A DNA stretch of 64,000 bases from Chelativorans sp. ZYF759 (GCF_012911015.1 NZ_WVVV01000015.1:20706-84705), one strand, 5' to 3'; positions 47,248-56,292 are shown, numbered from the stretch's first letter. Translations and numbers: made by a program. The notes: a model not told the origin generated them from the letters alone.

Positions 47248-49059
47248 ATGTTTGTAGAGCGCGCGAGCACGCTCGGCGAGGAAACCAGCCAGGAACGCCG
47301 CGATACGAGGCAGCCCAGCGCGCGGGTGCTCGGTCGCGTCGTGCAATGCGATGGCGCGCGCGCGCGCATGTCGGCCTTCTCGCATGCGGACGAAGCGGGG
47401 GAAGCCGGCCTCTGGACCGTCGGCAGACTGGTGTCGATCAATCTGGGCGACATCCGCACCGTCGGCCTGGTCTACAAGATTGAATCGCCGTCCGGCGCCT
47501 GGGTGGAGGGCGAGGACAATCCCATCATGGTGGACGTGGAACTGATCGGCGAGGTTCGCGACACGCCTCAGGGACAGCCCTTTTTCGACCGCGGCATCAC
47601 GCGATATCCCCATGTCGGCGCCATCTCGCATCGGATCCGCTCCAGGGATCTCGCGGCCGTCTACGAACTGGGCGGACGCAATGCCGTCACCATCGGCCAT
47701 CTCTCCCAGGATGGGTCCATCGAAGCGCGCATCGCCATCGACGACACGCTCAGCCGCCATTTCGCCATCGTCGGCACGACCGGCGTGGGCAAGTCGACGG
47801 CCGTCTCGCTGTTCGTGCGCAAGGCGGTGGCTGCCCGCCCCGACCTGCGCGTCCTCATCCTTGATCCCCACAACGAATTCTCCGCGGCGTTTCCCGAAAA
47901 CTCCATACGCATCGATACCTCGACCCTCGAACTCCCTTTCTGGCTCTTCCGCCTCGAGGAATTCGTCGAGGTTCTGTTCCGGGGCCGCGAGGCGGTGCCG
48001 GAGGAGGTCGACCTCCTGCGCGACTACATCCCGATGGCCAAGCAGATGTACGGATCGGCGGCCACAAGCCCCGTCGTCAAGCGCTCCAGCGGCCCGCATT
48101 CCCTCACGGCCGACACGCCCGTCCCCTACCGGATCGCCGACATCCTGCGTCTCATCGATGACCGGATCGGCATATTGGAGGCCAAGGCGGAACGACCTTT
48201 CCTGCGATCGCTGCGCATCCGCATCGAGGCCGCCATGGCCGATCCGCGCTATCGCTTCATGTTCGCCTCGCGCCTGATCGAGGACAATATCCACCAGACG
48301 ATCGGCAGGATCTTCCGCGTTCCTCACGAGAACCGGCCGATCACGTGTTTCGAACTCGCGGGCATGCCCTCCGAGGTCGTCAACTCCGTCTGCTCGGTGC
48401 TTTCGCGGCTGGCCTTCGACATTGCGCGCGGCAGCCAGGGCCGCCTGAAGCTGCTGGTGCTGTGCGAGGAGGCCCACCGCTACATGCCGGCGGATCCCTC
48501 GCTGGGCTTCGCGCCGACACGCCACGCCCTATCGCGCATTGCCAAGGAGGGTCGCAAATATGGCTGCTTCCTCGGCGTCATCACCCAGCGCCCCGGCGAA
48601 CTCGACCCGACCGTCCTGTCCCAGTGCTCGACGATCTTTGCCATGCGACTGGCCAATGAGCGCGACCAGGAGATCATCCGTTCGGCCATCGCGGACTCCT
48701 CCGCCTCGACCCTTTCCTTCCTGTCGGCCATGGGTCAGCGCGAGGCGATCGCCTTCGGCGAGGGCGTGGCCACGACCACCCGCCTGCGCTTCGAGCAGAT
48801 GGACGCAGCGCTCCTGCCGGGCTCGGCATCGAAGCGCGAGGCCGTCGAGATCATGTCCGATGGCGACGACGTCGATCTCTTTTCGATCGTTTCTCGCCTT
48901 CGCACCGTCGGGCGCGTGGTGGAGCAGGTCCCCATGCCCGGACCACCTGCCGATGATGCGGCGCGGATTGCGCAGGCCGTTGCGGCGCGCCCCGAAGCCC
49001 AGCAAAGGCTGGCACTTCGTCGAGAGGACGATCACGCCTTCCGCAGGCTCTACGAATAG
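47248..49059 (+). CDS. HerA-like (DUF87) ATPase
   Basis: A 603-residue hexameric-type ATPase. An N-terminal beta-rich region (about residues 25-110, HAS-barrel-like) precedes the RecA-type core: Walker A is VGTTGVGKSTA at residues 175-185, DPHNEFSAAFP follows, Walker B is LLVLCEEAHRYMPA with a glutamate, and ITQRPGELDPTVLSQCSTI is the HerA sensor segment ending in R/N-rich ANERDQE. HerA ATPases work with NurA-type nucleases in DNA processing or phage defence, but no nuclease lies next to it here. Start ATG 47248 has AAGGGGA upstream. Confidence 0.85.
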   Translation: MFVERASTLGEETSQERRDTRQPSARVLGRVVQCDGARARMSAFSHADEAGEAGLWTVGRLVSINLGDIRTVGLVYKIESPSGAWVEGEDNPIMVDVELIGEVRDTPQGQPFFDRGITRYPHVGAISHRIRSRDLAAVYELGGRNAVTIGHLSQDGSIEARIAIDDTLSRHFAIVGTTGVGKSTAVSLFVRKAVAARPDLRVLILDPHNEFSAAFPENSIRIDTSTLELPFWLFRLEEFVEVLFRGREAVPEEVDLLRDYIPMAKQMYGSAATSPVVKRSSGPHSLTADTPVPYRIADILRLIDDRIGILEAKAERPFLRSLRIRIEAAMADPRYRFMFASRLIEDNIHQTIGRIFRVPHENRPITCFELAGMPSEVVNSVCSVLSRLAFDIARGSQGRLKLLVLCEEAHRYMPADPSLGFAPTRHALSRIAKEGRKYGCFLGVITQRPGELDPTVLSQCSTIFAMRLANERDQEIIRSAIADSSASTLSFLSAMGQREAIAFGEGVATTTRLRFEQMDAALLPGSASKREAVEIMSDGDDVDLFSIVSRLRTVGRVVEQVPMPGPPADDAARIAQAVAARPEAQQRLALRREDDHAFRRLYE

Positions 49060-49067
49060 TCCAGGAG

Positions 49068-49088
49068 GCTGCGGGCAAAGCCCGCGGC
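49068..49088. terminator. Candidate hairpin between HerA-like and GGDEF genes
   Basis: A 9-base stem (GCTGCGGGC / GCCCGCGGC, one G-T pair) with an AAA loop sits between the two convergent stop codons. No T-run follows on either strand. Confidence 0.45.
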
Positions 49089-49101
49089 AAAGGATGTGCC
49101 G

Positions 49102-49875
49102 TCAGGCCGAGACGCGGTTGCGCCCGCTTCGCTTGGCTTCGTAAAGCCGCGTGTCGGCGCGCCGGAAGAACTCTTCGGCGTTTTCGCGACCATCCCACAC
49201 CGCCGCGCCGATGCTGGCGGTCACGCGGATGCGCCCGCGCGGCGTCGTGACCAGGACCTGCGCGACGGCGTTTCGGATTCGGCCGGCAAAGTCGACCAGT
49301 TCCGCCTCGTTCAGGTTCGGCACCACCAGCGCGAACCCCTCGCCGCCCAGTCGCGCGAGCACGTCATGGAAGCGCGTGACGGCGCGCAAATTGACCCCGA
49401 CCTCGCGCAACACCTGGTCGCCCACGTCGTGGCCGTGGGTATCGTTGATCTGCTTGAAGTGATCCAGATCGAGGATCAGCAGGCCGAGCGGTTTGTCGAC
49501 GCTTCTGAACGCGTCCAGATACTCGCGCAGCGCTTCATCGAAATAGCGCCGGTTCTGCATGCCGGTCAGCGCATCGGTCAGGGCGGCCTGCTGCAGCGTC
49601 TCCGAGCGATGACTGAGGGCCGCCGTCATCGCCCTGAGCTTGCCCTCCTCGCGCACCTGGGTCCGGATGATCGGATAGATGAAGAAGACCCCGAACAGGA
49701 TCGCCGTGGCGATCAGCACGGCCGCCGCGAAGAGATGCTGGTCGAGCGACGCCGGTATGCCCGCCCCCACCGCCGGCTTGTGCAGGCTGTAGGCGTGCAG
49801 AATCACGACGCCGGCGAGGAAGACGACCGCGATAAAGACAAAAAAGGCCGTCTCGGCCTTGTGAAACCGCATCAA
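49102..49875 (-). CDS. Membrane GGDEF protein with altered active site (GGEGF)
   Basis: A 257-residue protein with two transmembrane helices (about residues 10-30 and 47-70) and a short periplasmic loop. A cytoplasmic linker is followed by a GGDEF domain starting LTDALTGMQNRRYFDEAL. The signature at residues 177-181 reads GGEGF instead of GG(D/E)EF, so the second acidic residue is glycine. The inhibitory site RxxD (RFHD, 168-171) is intact, five residues upstream. It may therefore have low or no cyclase activity and act as a c-di-GMP receptor. ATG 49875 is followed by the membrane helices as expected. Confidence 0.85.
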   Translation of the reverse strand: MMRFHKAETAFFVFIAVVFLAGVVILHAYSLHKPAVGAGIPASLDQHLFAAAVLIATAILFGVFFIYPIIRTQVREEGKLRAMTAALSHRSETLQQAALTDALTGMQNRRYFDEALREYLDAFRSVDKPLGLLILDLDHFKQINDTHGHDVGDQVLREVGVNLRAVTRFHDVLARLGGEGFALVVPNLNEAELVDFAGRIRNAVAQVLVTTPRGRIRVTASIGAAVWDGRENAEEFFRRADTRLYEAKRSGRNRVSA

Positions 49876-49941
49876 ACTCCCCCACCCGGTGCATGGGCCA
49901 ATACACCACTTCCGCTCTTTCGGGCCGGTTAACTGATTGCT

Positions 49942-50844
49942 TCAAACCAATGGATATTGCGCGTCGGGCGCGTGAATTCGCTGCCACGCCGTGCCGAACT
50001 GGTTGCGGAACCAGGTCGACTGGCGCTTGGCATATTGCCGCGTCGCGGCCTTGGCCTTCGCGATTGCATCCGCAAGTGTCATCGCGCCCTCGAGCACGCC
50101 CGCCAGCTCGCGCACGCCGATCGCCTTCATGGCCGGCATGCGCTGCGACAGGCCGAGCGCGAGAAGCGCGCGCACCTCCTCGATCGCTCCCGCCTCGACC
50201 ATCCGGTCGAAACGGCTTTCGATGCGCGCCACCACCGCTGCCCGATCGGGCTCCAGAACCAGCAACCGCGCGCTGGCGGCATCGACCAGCGGCCGCCCGC
50301 GCTGCGCCTGCCAGTCGAGGATCGACCGTCCGGAGGCTTCCACGACCTCCAGCGCACGCACGATGCGCTGCCCGTCCTGGGGCTGAAGCGCCTCCGCGGC
50401 CGCTCGGTCCCGCTGCCACAGCGTCGCGTGCAGCGACGCTGCGCCCTCGGCGAGCAGCTGCGCGCGCCAACGCTGGCGGATTTCGTCCGGTATGTCCGGC
50501 ATCGGCGACAGCCCCTCCAGAAGAGCCCTGAAATAGAGCCCCGTGCCCCCGACGAAGACCGGCGCCCCGCCCTCGAGCCGGCCGGAACCGAGGAGATCTT
50601 CGACCTCCCTGAGCCAGCGTCCCGTCGAATAATCCTCGCCCGGATGGACATGCCCGTAGAGCGCATGCGCAACCGCCGCCATGTCGGCTTCATCCGGGCG
50701 CGCTGTCAGGACGCGCAGGATCGAATAGACCTGCATCGAATCGGCGTTGATTATGGTCCCGCCGCTCCGCCGCGCCAGGTCGAGTGCCAGCCGCGACTTG
50801 CCGCTCGCCGTCGGCCCCGCTATCAGGATCGCATTCTCAAGCAT
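49942..50844 (-). CDS. miaA: tRNA dimethylallyltransferase
   Basis: A 300-residue enzyme that transfers a dimethylallyl group to A37 of tRNAs reading codons that start with U. The P-loop is LIAGPTASGKSRLALDLA, followed by INADSMQVY with the catalytic aspartate and FVGGTGLYFRALLEGLSPMPDIP. The C-terminal part (KQSTWFRNQFG) contacts tRNA. The gene is divergent from serB, with only 21 bases between start codons. Length is normal. Confidence 0.95.
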   Translation of the reverse strand: MLENAILIAGPTASGKSRLALDLARRSGGTIINADSMQVYSILRVLTARPDEADMAAVAHALYGHVHPGEDYSTGRWLREVEDLLGSGRLEGGAPVFVGGTGLYFRALLEGLSPMPDIPDEIRQRWRAQLLAEGAASLHATLWQRDRAAAEALQPQDGQRIVRALEVVEASGRSILDWQAQRGRPLVDAASARLLVLEPDRAAVVARIESRFDRMVEAGAIEEVRALLALGLSQRMPAMKAIGVRELAGVLEGAMTLADAIAKAKAATRQYAKRQSTWFRNQFGTAWQRIHAPDAQYPLV

Positions 50845-50865
50845 GCTCGCGGACCGTCATTCTCC

Positions 50866-51753
50866 ATGCCACTCGTCGCAACCCTCATCTCCAGCCAGGC
50901 GCAGCGCGCGCTTTCGCAGCCGCTCGCAGATAAGGCCGCACGCGCCATCGGCGCAACCCGGCACGACTGGCTGGCCCCCGAGATCGCCTGCGACCTGCCC
51001 GTCCCGGGCGGCATGGCGAAGGGCGAGGCGCTCGCGGCCTTGAACGCGGCCCTTGACGGCGCGCCAGTCGATTGCGTGGTCCAGGCGGCCGACGACCGGC
51101 GCCGTGCGATTTTGATCGCCGACATGGATTCCACCATGATCGATCAGGAATGTATCGACGAACTTGCCGACATGGCCGGCCTCAAGGAACATGTGGCCGC
51201 GATCACCGCCCGCGCGATGAATGGCGAGATCGAATTCGAGGGCGCGCTGCGCGAGCGTGTGGCGCTTCTGGCCGGGCTCGAAGCTGCCGTCATCGACCAG
51301 GTGATCGCCGAGCGCATCACGCTGGCGGCCGGAGGCCGGGAACTGGTGGCGACCATGAATGCGGCGGGCGCTTTCACCCTGCTCGTTTCAGGTGGGTTCA
51401 CCACCTTCACGACCCGCATCGCCGCCATGTTGGGCTTTCGCGAGCACCAGGCCAATGTTCTGATCGAGGCAGAGGGCAGGCTCGCTGGCACGGTCGCCGA
51501 GCCCATCCTCGGCCGCGCCGCCAAGGCACAGGCCCTGCGCGCCGTCTCCGCCCGTCTCGGCCTGTCTCCCGGCGATGCCATCGCGGTTGGCGACGGGGCG
51601 AACGATCTCGACATGGTGCAGCTCGCCGGCACGGGCGTCGCCCTCCACGCCAAACCCTCCGTCGCCTCTGCCGCCCCCCACCGCATCGACCACGGCGACC
51701 TGACGGCGCTGCTCTACATGCAGGGCTACCGGCGCGACGAATTCGTCGCATGA
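50866..51753 (+). CDS. serB: Phosphoserine phosphatase
   Basis: A 295-residue HAD phosphatase that makes serine from phosphoserine. The N-terminal 75 residues are an ACT-like regulatory region. The catalytic domain has motif I IADMDSTMIDQECIDELAD (aspartate nucleophile), motif II LVSGGFTTF, and motif IV GDGANDLDMVQLAG. The ATG at 50866 gives normal length, although the frame is open for 900 bases upstream through miaA. It overlaps the GNAT gene's ATG by its TGA, forming an ATGA junction. Confidence 0.95.
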   Translation: MPLVATLISSQAQRALSQPLADKAARAIGATRHDWLAPEIACDLPVPGGMAKGEALAALNAALDGAPVDCVVQAADDRRRAILIADMDSTMIDQECIDELADMAGLKEHVAAITARAMNGEIEFEGALRERVALLAGLEAAVIDQVIAERITLAAGGRELVATMNAAGAFTLLVSGGFTTFTTRIAAMLGFREHQANVLIEAEGRLAGTVAEPILGRAAKAQALRAVSARLGLSPGDAIAVGDGANDLDMVQLAGTGVALHAKPSVASAAPHRIDHGDLTALLYMQGYRRDEFVA

Positions 51754-52319
51754 AACCGATCGAGACCGGCCGGCTGATCATCCGCAACTGGGAAGATCAG
51801 GACCGCGACCTCTTTTTCGAGATCAATTCCGACGACCGCGTCATGGCGTTTTTCCCCTTCCGCCGCGACCGCGCGCAGTCGGACGAATTCATGGATCGCA
51901 TCCGCGCGGAGATCGCGACCCGCGGCTACGGCTTCGCCGCGCTCGAGCTGAAGGAGACCGGCGAGACGATCGGCTTCGCGGGCCTGATGCCGACAGGGAT
52001 CGTTCCTTCCCTGGCTGAGGGTTGTGTCGAGATCGGCTGGCGACTTGCGCCGCGTTTCTGGGGCAAGGGCTATGCCACTGAGGCAGCCGAGCGCCTGTTG
52101 GCCTTCGGCTTCGAGGATCTGGAACTCCCCGAGATCGTGTCCTTCGCGGTCTGGAACAACCACGCCTCCACGGCCGTGATGCGCCGCATCGGCATGGTGG
52201 CCGATCCCACGGGCGACTTCGACCACCCGAACGTTCCCGACACCCATCCGCATCTGAAGCGGCATGTACTTTATCGGCTTGATGCAAGCGCCTGGCGCAC
52301 AAGAAAAAAGGCGGGCTGA
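51750..52319 (+). CDS. GNAT family N-acetyltransferase (RimJ/RimL-like)
   Basis: A 189-residue acetyltransferase. It starts IETGRLIIRNWEDQDRDLFF, a RimJ/RimL-type opening, and its acetyl-CoA loop region is IGWRLAPRFWGKGYATEAAERLL, with RxxGKGYATE near residue 110. The end of the fold is FAVWNNHASTAVMRRIGM. It likely acetylates an amine on a protein or small molecule; the substrate is unknown. It is translationally coupled to serB by the ATGA overlap. Its TGA stop lies in the loop of the terminator hairpin. Confidence 0.88.
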   Translation: MKPIETGRLIIRNWEDQDRDLFFEINSDDRVMAFFPFRRDRAQSDEFMDRIRAEIATRGYGFAALELKETGETIGFAGLMPTGIVPSLAEGCVEIGWRLAPRFWGKGYATEAAERLLAFGFEDLELPEIVSFAVWNNHASTAVMRRIGMVADPTGDFDHPNVPDTHPHLKRHVLYRLDASAWRTRKKAG

Positions 52320-52331
52320 GCCCGCCTTTTT
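52304..52331. terminator. Bidirectional terminator at the GNAT/degP convergence
   Basis: Stem GGCGGGC (52310-52316) / GCCCGCC (52320-52326), 3-base loop TGA, preceded by A6 and followed by T5, so it can work in both directions. The loop is the stop codon of the GNAT gene; degP on the other strand ends 22 bases beyond. Confidence 0.9.
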
Positions 52332-52352
52332 CAATTCGCATTCAGGCCCGCC

Positions 52353-53879
52353 TCACTCCATCCTGAGCGTCACGAAGCGCAGCTCGCCCGATCCGTTGGA
52401 CAGCATCAGCAGCGCGTTGCGGCGCCCCTGGTTGCGCAGGGCAGCGATCCGCCGCGTCACGTCCTCCGGTGTCGACACGGCCTCCTGCGCGATCTCGGTG
52501 ATCACTTCGCCGGGCTGGATGCCCCGTTCCTCGGCGGCCGACCCTTCCTCGATCTCGGTGATGATCACGCCCCGCACGTCGGCGCCGATGTCGAAGCTGG
52601 ACCTGAGGTCCTCGCTCAGTTCGGCCACCGTCATGCCGAGAATGCTTGCAGTATCGACCGCATCGGGGGACGGAGCCACGTCGGGTTCCTCGCCTTCGGG
52701 CACGTCGAGCGAGGCGGCATCGGCATCTTCCAGCCGCCCGAGCGTGATCTGCACGGTTTCTTCCTCGCCATTGCGCACCAGAACCACGTCGACGGTCTGG
52801 CCGACCGGGCTTTCGGCCACGATGCGTGGCAGATCGCGCATCTGGCGTATGGCGCGGCCATTGAACGAGATGATGACGTCGCCGGCCTGGATGAGCCCGT
52901 TATCGGCTGGTCCGCCCTGAACGATGCCGGCCACCAGTGCGCCGTTGGCCGTTTCCAGGCCGAGGCTCTCGGCGATGTCTTCGGTCACCGGCTGGATGCG
53001 GACCCCGAGCCAGCCACGCCGCGTCTCGCCGAATTCGACGAGCTGGTCGATCACCGTCATGGCGAGTGCGGAGGGAATGGCGAAACCGATACCGATCGAA
53101 CCGCCGGTCGGTGAGATGATTGCGGTGTTGATGCCGATCACCTGCCCGTCCATGTCGAAAAGCGGCCCACCGGAATTGCCCCGGTTGATCGCGGCATCGG
53201 TCTGGATGAAGTCGTCGTAGGGGCCGGAGCGGATGTCGCGCCCGCGCGCCGAGACGATGCCGATTGTCACCGATCCCCCAAGGCCGAACGGATTGCCGAT
53301 CGCCATCACCCAGTCGCCGATGCGGATCGCGTCCGAATCGCCGAAATCGACGTCCGACAGGGGACGCGCGCTCGGATCGACGCGCAGCACTGCAAGGTCG
53401 GTCTGCGGATCGGCACCCACCAGCTCGGCCGGCAGCGACGAGCCATCGGAGAAGTTGACCTCGATGGCGTCGGCATCGGCGATCACGTGGTTGTTGGTGA
53501 TCACGATGCCCTGCTCGGCATCGAGGACGAAACCCGAGCCCAGCGACTGCATGGGACGACCGGGCGCCTGCCCGCCCTCCCCGCGATCGCGGAAGAATTC
53601 CTCGAAGAAATCCTGGAAGGGCGAGCCTTCGGGAAGCTGCGGCGGCGTGGGCGCGCTGCGCGAGCCGCCGCCCCCGCCCCGCGACTGCGAGGTGGAGATG
53701 TTGACCACCGCGTCGAGCAGCCCTTCCGCCAGGTCGGCCACCGAGCTCGGACCCTGCGTCACCTGGGGCTGCGCCTGTGCCAGGGCTGGACCGGGCGACA
53801 GGCCGGGGGCGCCGAGCGCCAGCGCTGCAAGTGCTGCCAGGGCCCAGCCGACCCTCCTGCTGGTGGCATTGGACGTCAT
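52353..53879 (-). CDS. degP: Do/DegP-like periplasmic serine protease
   Basis: A 508-residue trypsin-fold protease with two PDZ domains. A signal peptide ends near residue 36 (LSPGPALAQA). The catalytic triad is H131 in ITNNHVIAD, D161 in TDLAVLRVD, and S236 in NRGNSGGPLFD. PDZ1 is about 285-365 and PDZ2 about 400-500. It degrades or chaperones misfolded envelope proteins. ATG 53879 follows a GGGAGA site. It is downstream of hflK-hflC-DUF2065, matching a common alphaproteobacterial arrangement. Confidence 0.94.
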   Translation of the reverse strand: MTSNATSRRVGWALAALAALALGAPGLSPGPALAQAQPQVTQGPSSVADLAEGLLDAVVNISTSQSRGGGGGSRSAPTPPQLPEGSPFQDFFEEFFRDRGEGGQAPGRPMQSLGSGFVLDAEQGIVITNNHVIADADAIEVNFSDGSSLPAELVGADPQTDLAVLRVDPSARPLSDVDFGDSDAIRIGDWVMAIGNPFGLGGSVTIGIVSARGRDIRSGPYDDFIQTDAAINRGNSGGPLFDMDGQVIGINTAIISPTGGSIGIGFAIPSALAMTVIDQLVEFGETRRGWLGVRIQPVTEDIAESLGLETANGALVAGIVQGGPADNGLIQAGDVIISFNGRAIRQMRDLPRIVAESPVGQTVDVVLVRNGEEETVQITLGRLEDADAASLDVPEGEEPDVAPSPDAVDTASILGMTVAELSEDLRSSFDIGADVRGVIITEIEEGSAAEERGIQPGEVITEIAQEAVSTPEDVTRRIAALRNQGRRNALLMLSNGSGELRFVTLRME

Positions 53880-53980
53880 GCGTGTCGTCTCCCGTTTCTC
53901 TTGCGCCTTCGGCAGGGCTTGCCGGCCGATGGCATTCTTCAAACAAATGCGGCGCGGGTACGTCCCCGCTCGCCGATGTG

Positions 53981-54166
53981 TCAGCCGCGCACGGCCCACA
54001 CGAGGACGAGACCCAGGACGGCCGCGCCGATACCCGCGATACGCAGGGTCGAATCCGGAATGGTAAGGACTTGGGCGGCCAGCCGCTTCGCCGTCTGCGG
54101 CAGGCCGCCATAGATGATGCCCTCGATCACCAGGACAAGACCCAGGGCGACGATCAAATCGCTCAC
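53981..54166 (-). CDS. DUF2065 small membrane protein
   Basis: A 61-residue protein with two hydrophobic helices (LIVALGLVLVIEGIIYG and GIGAAVLGLVLVWAV) joined by the DUF2065 sequence PQTAKRLAAQVL. It resembles YjeT, which sits beside hflKC in many proteobacteria, suggesting a link to the HflKC-FtsH quality-control complex. It starts with GTG 12 bases after the hflC stop and has a weak ribosome-binding site, so coupling is likely. Confidence 0.85.
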   Translation of the reverse strand: MSDLIVALGLVLVIEGIIYGGLPQTAKRLAAQVLTIPDSTLRIAGIGAAVLGLVLVWAVRG

Positions 54167-54178
54167 CGGGTCACGGCC

Positions 54179-55168
54179 CTACTGGGCCGCGCCGGTGGCG
54201 GTGATCGTGGTGTCGAGGCCGGGCGCCAGCTGCGCGTCGACTTCCGGTGCGGGCTGCTGGCCCTGGGGAAGCTGCGGCGCGGTCAGGGGCCGGCCGGCCG
54301 AATGGCCGAAGAAGCGGAAGAACTCCGAATCCGGCGACAGGACCATGGTCGTGCCATCGCCTTCGAGCGCCCGGCTGTAAGCGGCCATCGAGCGATAGAA
54401 CTCGAAGAACTCGCTGTCGCGGGAGAACGCGTTGGCGAAGATCGCGTTGCGCTCGGCCTCGCCTTCACCGCGAAGGATTTCCGATTCGCGGCGGGCATCG
54501 GCGACGATCTCCACCACTTCACGGTCAGCCCGTGCGCGGATGCGCTGGGCCGCCTCGCGGCCACGGGCACGCAGCCTCTCGGCTTCGGCCAGACGCTCGG
54601 CACGCATACGCTCGTAGGTCTGCTGCGAGACTTCCCGCGTCAGATCGGTCCGGCGGATACGCACGTCGACCACTTCAAGCCCGAGCGACGTTGCATCGGG
54701 ACGCAGCTGATCGCGCACTTCGCGCATCATGGCGGAACGCTCTTCCGACAGCGCGGCTTCGAAGCCACGCAGGCCGTAGACCCGACGCAGCGAGGCGTCG
54801 AGACGGGTCCTCAACCGCTGCTCGGCAAGCTGGACGCTACCCGAGACGGCCGAACGGAACCTTCGCGCATCCGAGATGCGGTAGGCAACGAACGCATCCA
54901 CCTCGTAGAAGCGGCCGCCCGACACCTGGACGCGGATGTCGTCGAGATCGAAGCGCAGCACCCGGTCCTCGATGAACTGGACGTTGTCGGCCTCGACGAA
55001 GGAGAAGGGCAGCTTGAAGTAGAGGCCCGGCTCCGTCTTGACCTCGACGATTTCACCGAAGCGCAGCACGATTGCCTGCTGGCGCTCGTTGACCACGAAG
55101 ATCGACGACCATGCCAGGAAGAGAACGATGGCGCCGATGACGGCGATGATTGGAAGACGATTGGCCAT
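54179..55168 (-). CDS. hflC: HflC, SPFH-domain regulator of FtsH
   Basis: A 329-residue protein. An N-terminal membrane anchor (LPIIAVIGAIVLFLAWSSIFVV) leads to a periplasmic SPFH/band-7 domain beginning VNERQQAIVLRFGEIVEVKTEPG. Its long helical stretch carries repeated RLRARGREAAQRIRARADREVVEI, and the C terminus is Gln/Pro-rich. HflC and HflK form a large dome around the FtsH protease and limit its access to substrates. Its ATG overlaps the hflK stop by one base. Confidence 0.95.
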   Translation of the reverse strand: MANRLPIIAVIGAIVLFLAWSSIFVVNERQQAIVLRFGEIVEVKTEPGLYFKLPFSFVEADNVQFIEDRVLRFDLDDIRVQVSGGRFYEVDAFVAYRISDARRFRSAVSGSVQLAEQRLRTRLDASLRRVYGLRGFEAALSEERSAMMREVRDQLRPDATSLGLEVVDVRIRRTDLTREVSQQTYERMRAERLAEAERLRARGREAAQRIRARADREVVEIVADARRESEILRGEGEAERNAIFANAFSRDSEFFEFYRSMAAYSRALEGDGTTMVLSPDSEFFRFFGHSAGRPLTAPQLPQGQQPAPEVDAQLAPGLDTTITATGAAQ

Positions 55169-56292
55169 CAGTTGGACCCTCCCTGCGAGACAGGCTGGCT
55201 GCGGCGCGCGTCAAGCTCCGGCAGCGGCAGGTAGGGAACAACACCCTGGCCGTTTGCACCGGTCTCCACGATCACCTTGTTGGAACCACCCAGCACGTTT
55301 TCCATGGTTTCAAGGAACAGACGCGTACGTGTCACGTCGGGAGCCTTGGCGTATTCGTCATAGACCAGGATGAAGCGCTGCGCCTCACCGGTGGCCTCCT
55401 GCACGACGCGGGCCCGGTAACCGGCCGCCTCTTCCCGGATCTGGGCCGCTTCACCGCGGGCCGCACCGAGCTGCTGGTTGGAATACTGGTTGGATTCTTC
55501 GACGAAGCGGTCTTCGTCCTGCTCGGCGCGCTGCACCTCCTCGAACGCGTCGGCCACTTCCTGCGGCGGTGCGGCGTCCTCGATCGAGATCGCGTTGACG
55601 CCGAGACCGGTGCCGTATTCCTCAAGGGTGGTCTGGACGATCTCGCGCACCTCGGCCGCGATTCCCTCGCGGTCGTCACGGAAGATGTCCTGGGCGGGAC
55701 GACGGCCCACCACTTCACGCATGGCGCTTTCGGAGACCTGGCGCACCATCTCGTCCGGCGTCTGCACGCGGAACAGATAGGCCGCCGGATCGATGGTCTG
55801 GTAGGCAACGGAGAACTTGATGTCGACGATGTTCTGGTCGCCCGAAAGCATCAGGCCCGAGGAACTGCCGCCGCGAAGCTCGCCGATGTCGACCAGCTTC
55901 TCGGCCACGTTGGCCTTCTCGACGGTCTCGACCGGCCACCAGTGGAAATGCAGGCCAGGCTGCGAGACTTCGTCCTTGGGCTTGCCGAACCGCAGTTCGA
56001 TCGCCAGCTCGTCCGGCTGCACCGTGTAGATCGACTGGAACAGCCAGAAGGCTGCAACCGCGAGCACGATCAGGCCGATGAAGGCCGGGCTGGACTTGCC
56101 GCCGCCGGGAATGGCCTGCTTCAGGCGATCCTGTCCGCGACGGATGATGTCTTCCAGATCCGGGGGCGAACCCTGCGGGCCACCGCCGCCACCCACGGGT
56201 CCGCGCGGTCCCTGACCCCAGGGTCCGCCGCCCCCCTGGCCGCCGCCGCCCCAAGGGCCGCCGCCGCCACCATTTTGATTGTTCCAGGGCAT
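55168..56292 (-). CDS. hflK: HflK, SPFH-domain regulator of FtsH
   Basis: A 374-residue partner of HflC. The N-terminal 50 residues are glycine/asparagine/tryptophan-rich (repeated GGGGPWG), a normal HflK feature that lies in the cytoplasm. A transmembrane helix around IGLIVLAVAAFWLFQSI is followed by the SPFH domain starting VQPDELAIELRFGK. It is the first gene of hflK-hflC-DUF2065-degP. folA lies 150 bases further upstream on the same strand, so the operon may have its own start there. Confidence 0.95.
   Translation of the reverse strand: MPWNNQNGGGGGPWGGGGQGGGGPWGQGPRGPVGGGGGPQGSPPDLEDIIRRGQDRLKQAIPGGGKSSPAFIGLIVLAVAAFWLFQSIYTVQPDELAIELRFGKPKDEVSQPGLHFHWWPVETVEKANVAEKLVDIGELRGGSSSGLMLSGDQNIVDIKFSVAYQTIDPAAYLFRVQTPDEMVRQVSESAMREVVGRRPAQDIFRDDREGIAAEVREIVQTTLEEYGTGLGVNAISIEDAAPPQEVADAFEEVQRAEQDEDRFVEESNQYSNQQLGAARGEAAQIREEAAGYRARVVQEATGEAQRFILVYDEYAKAPDVTRTRLFLETMENVLGGSNKVIVETGANGQGVVPYLPLPELDARRSQPVSQGGSN

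Noticed and set aside
47248..49059. HerA-like ATPase as part of an antiphage system
   Set aside because: There is no nuclease, Sir2-like or other defence partner next to it and its neighbours are housekeeping genes.
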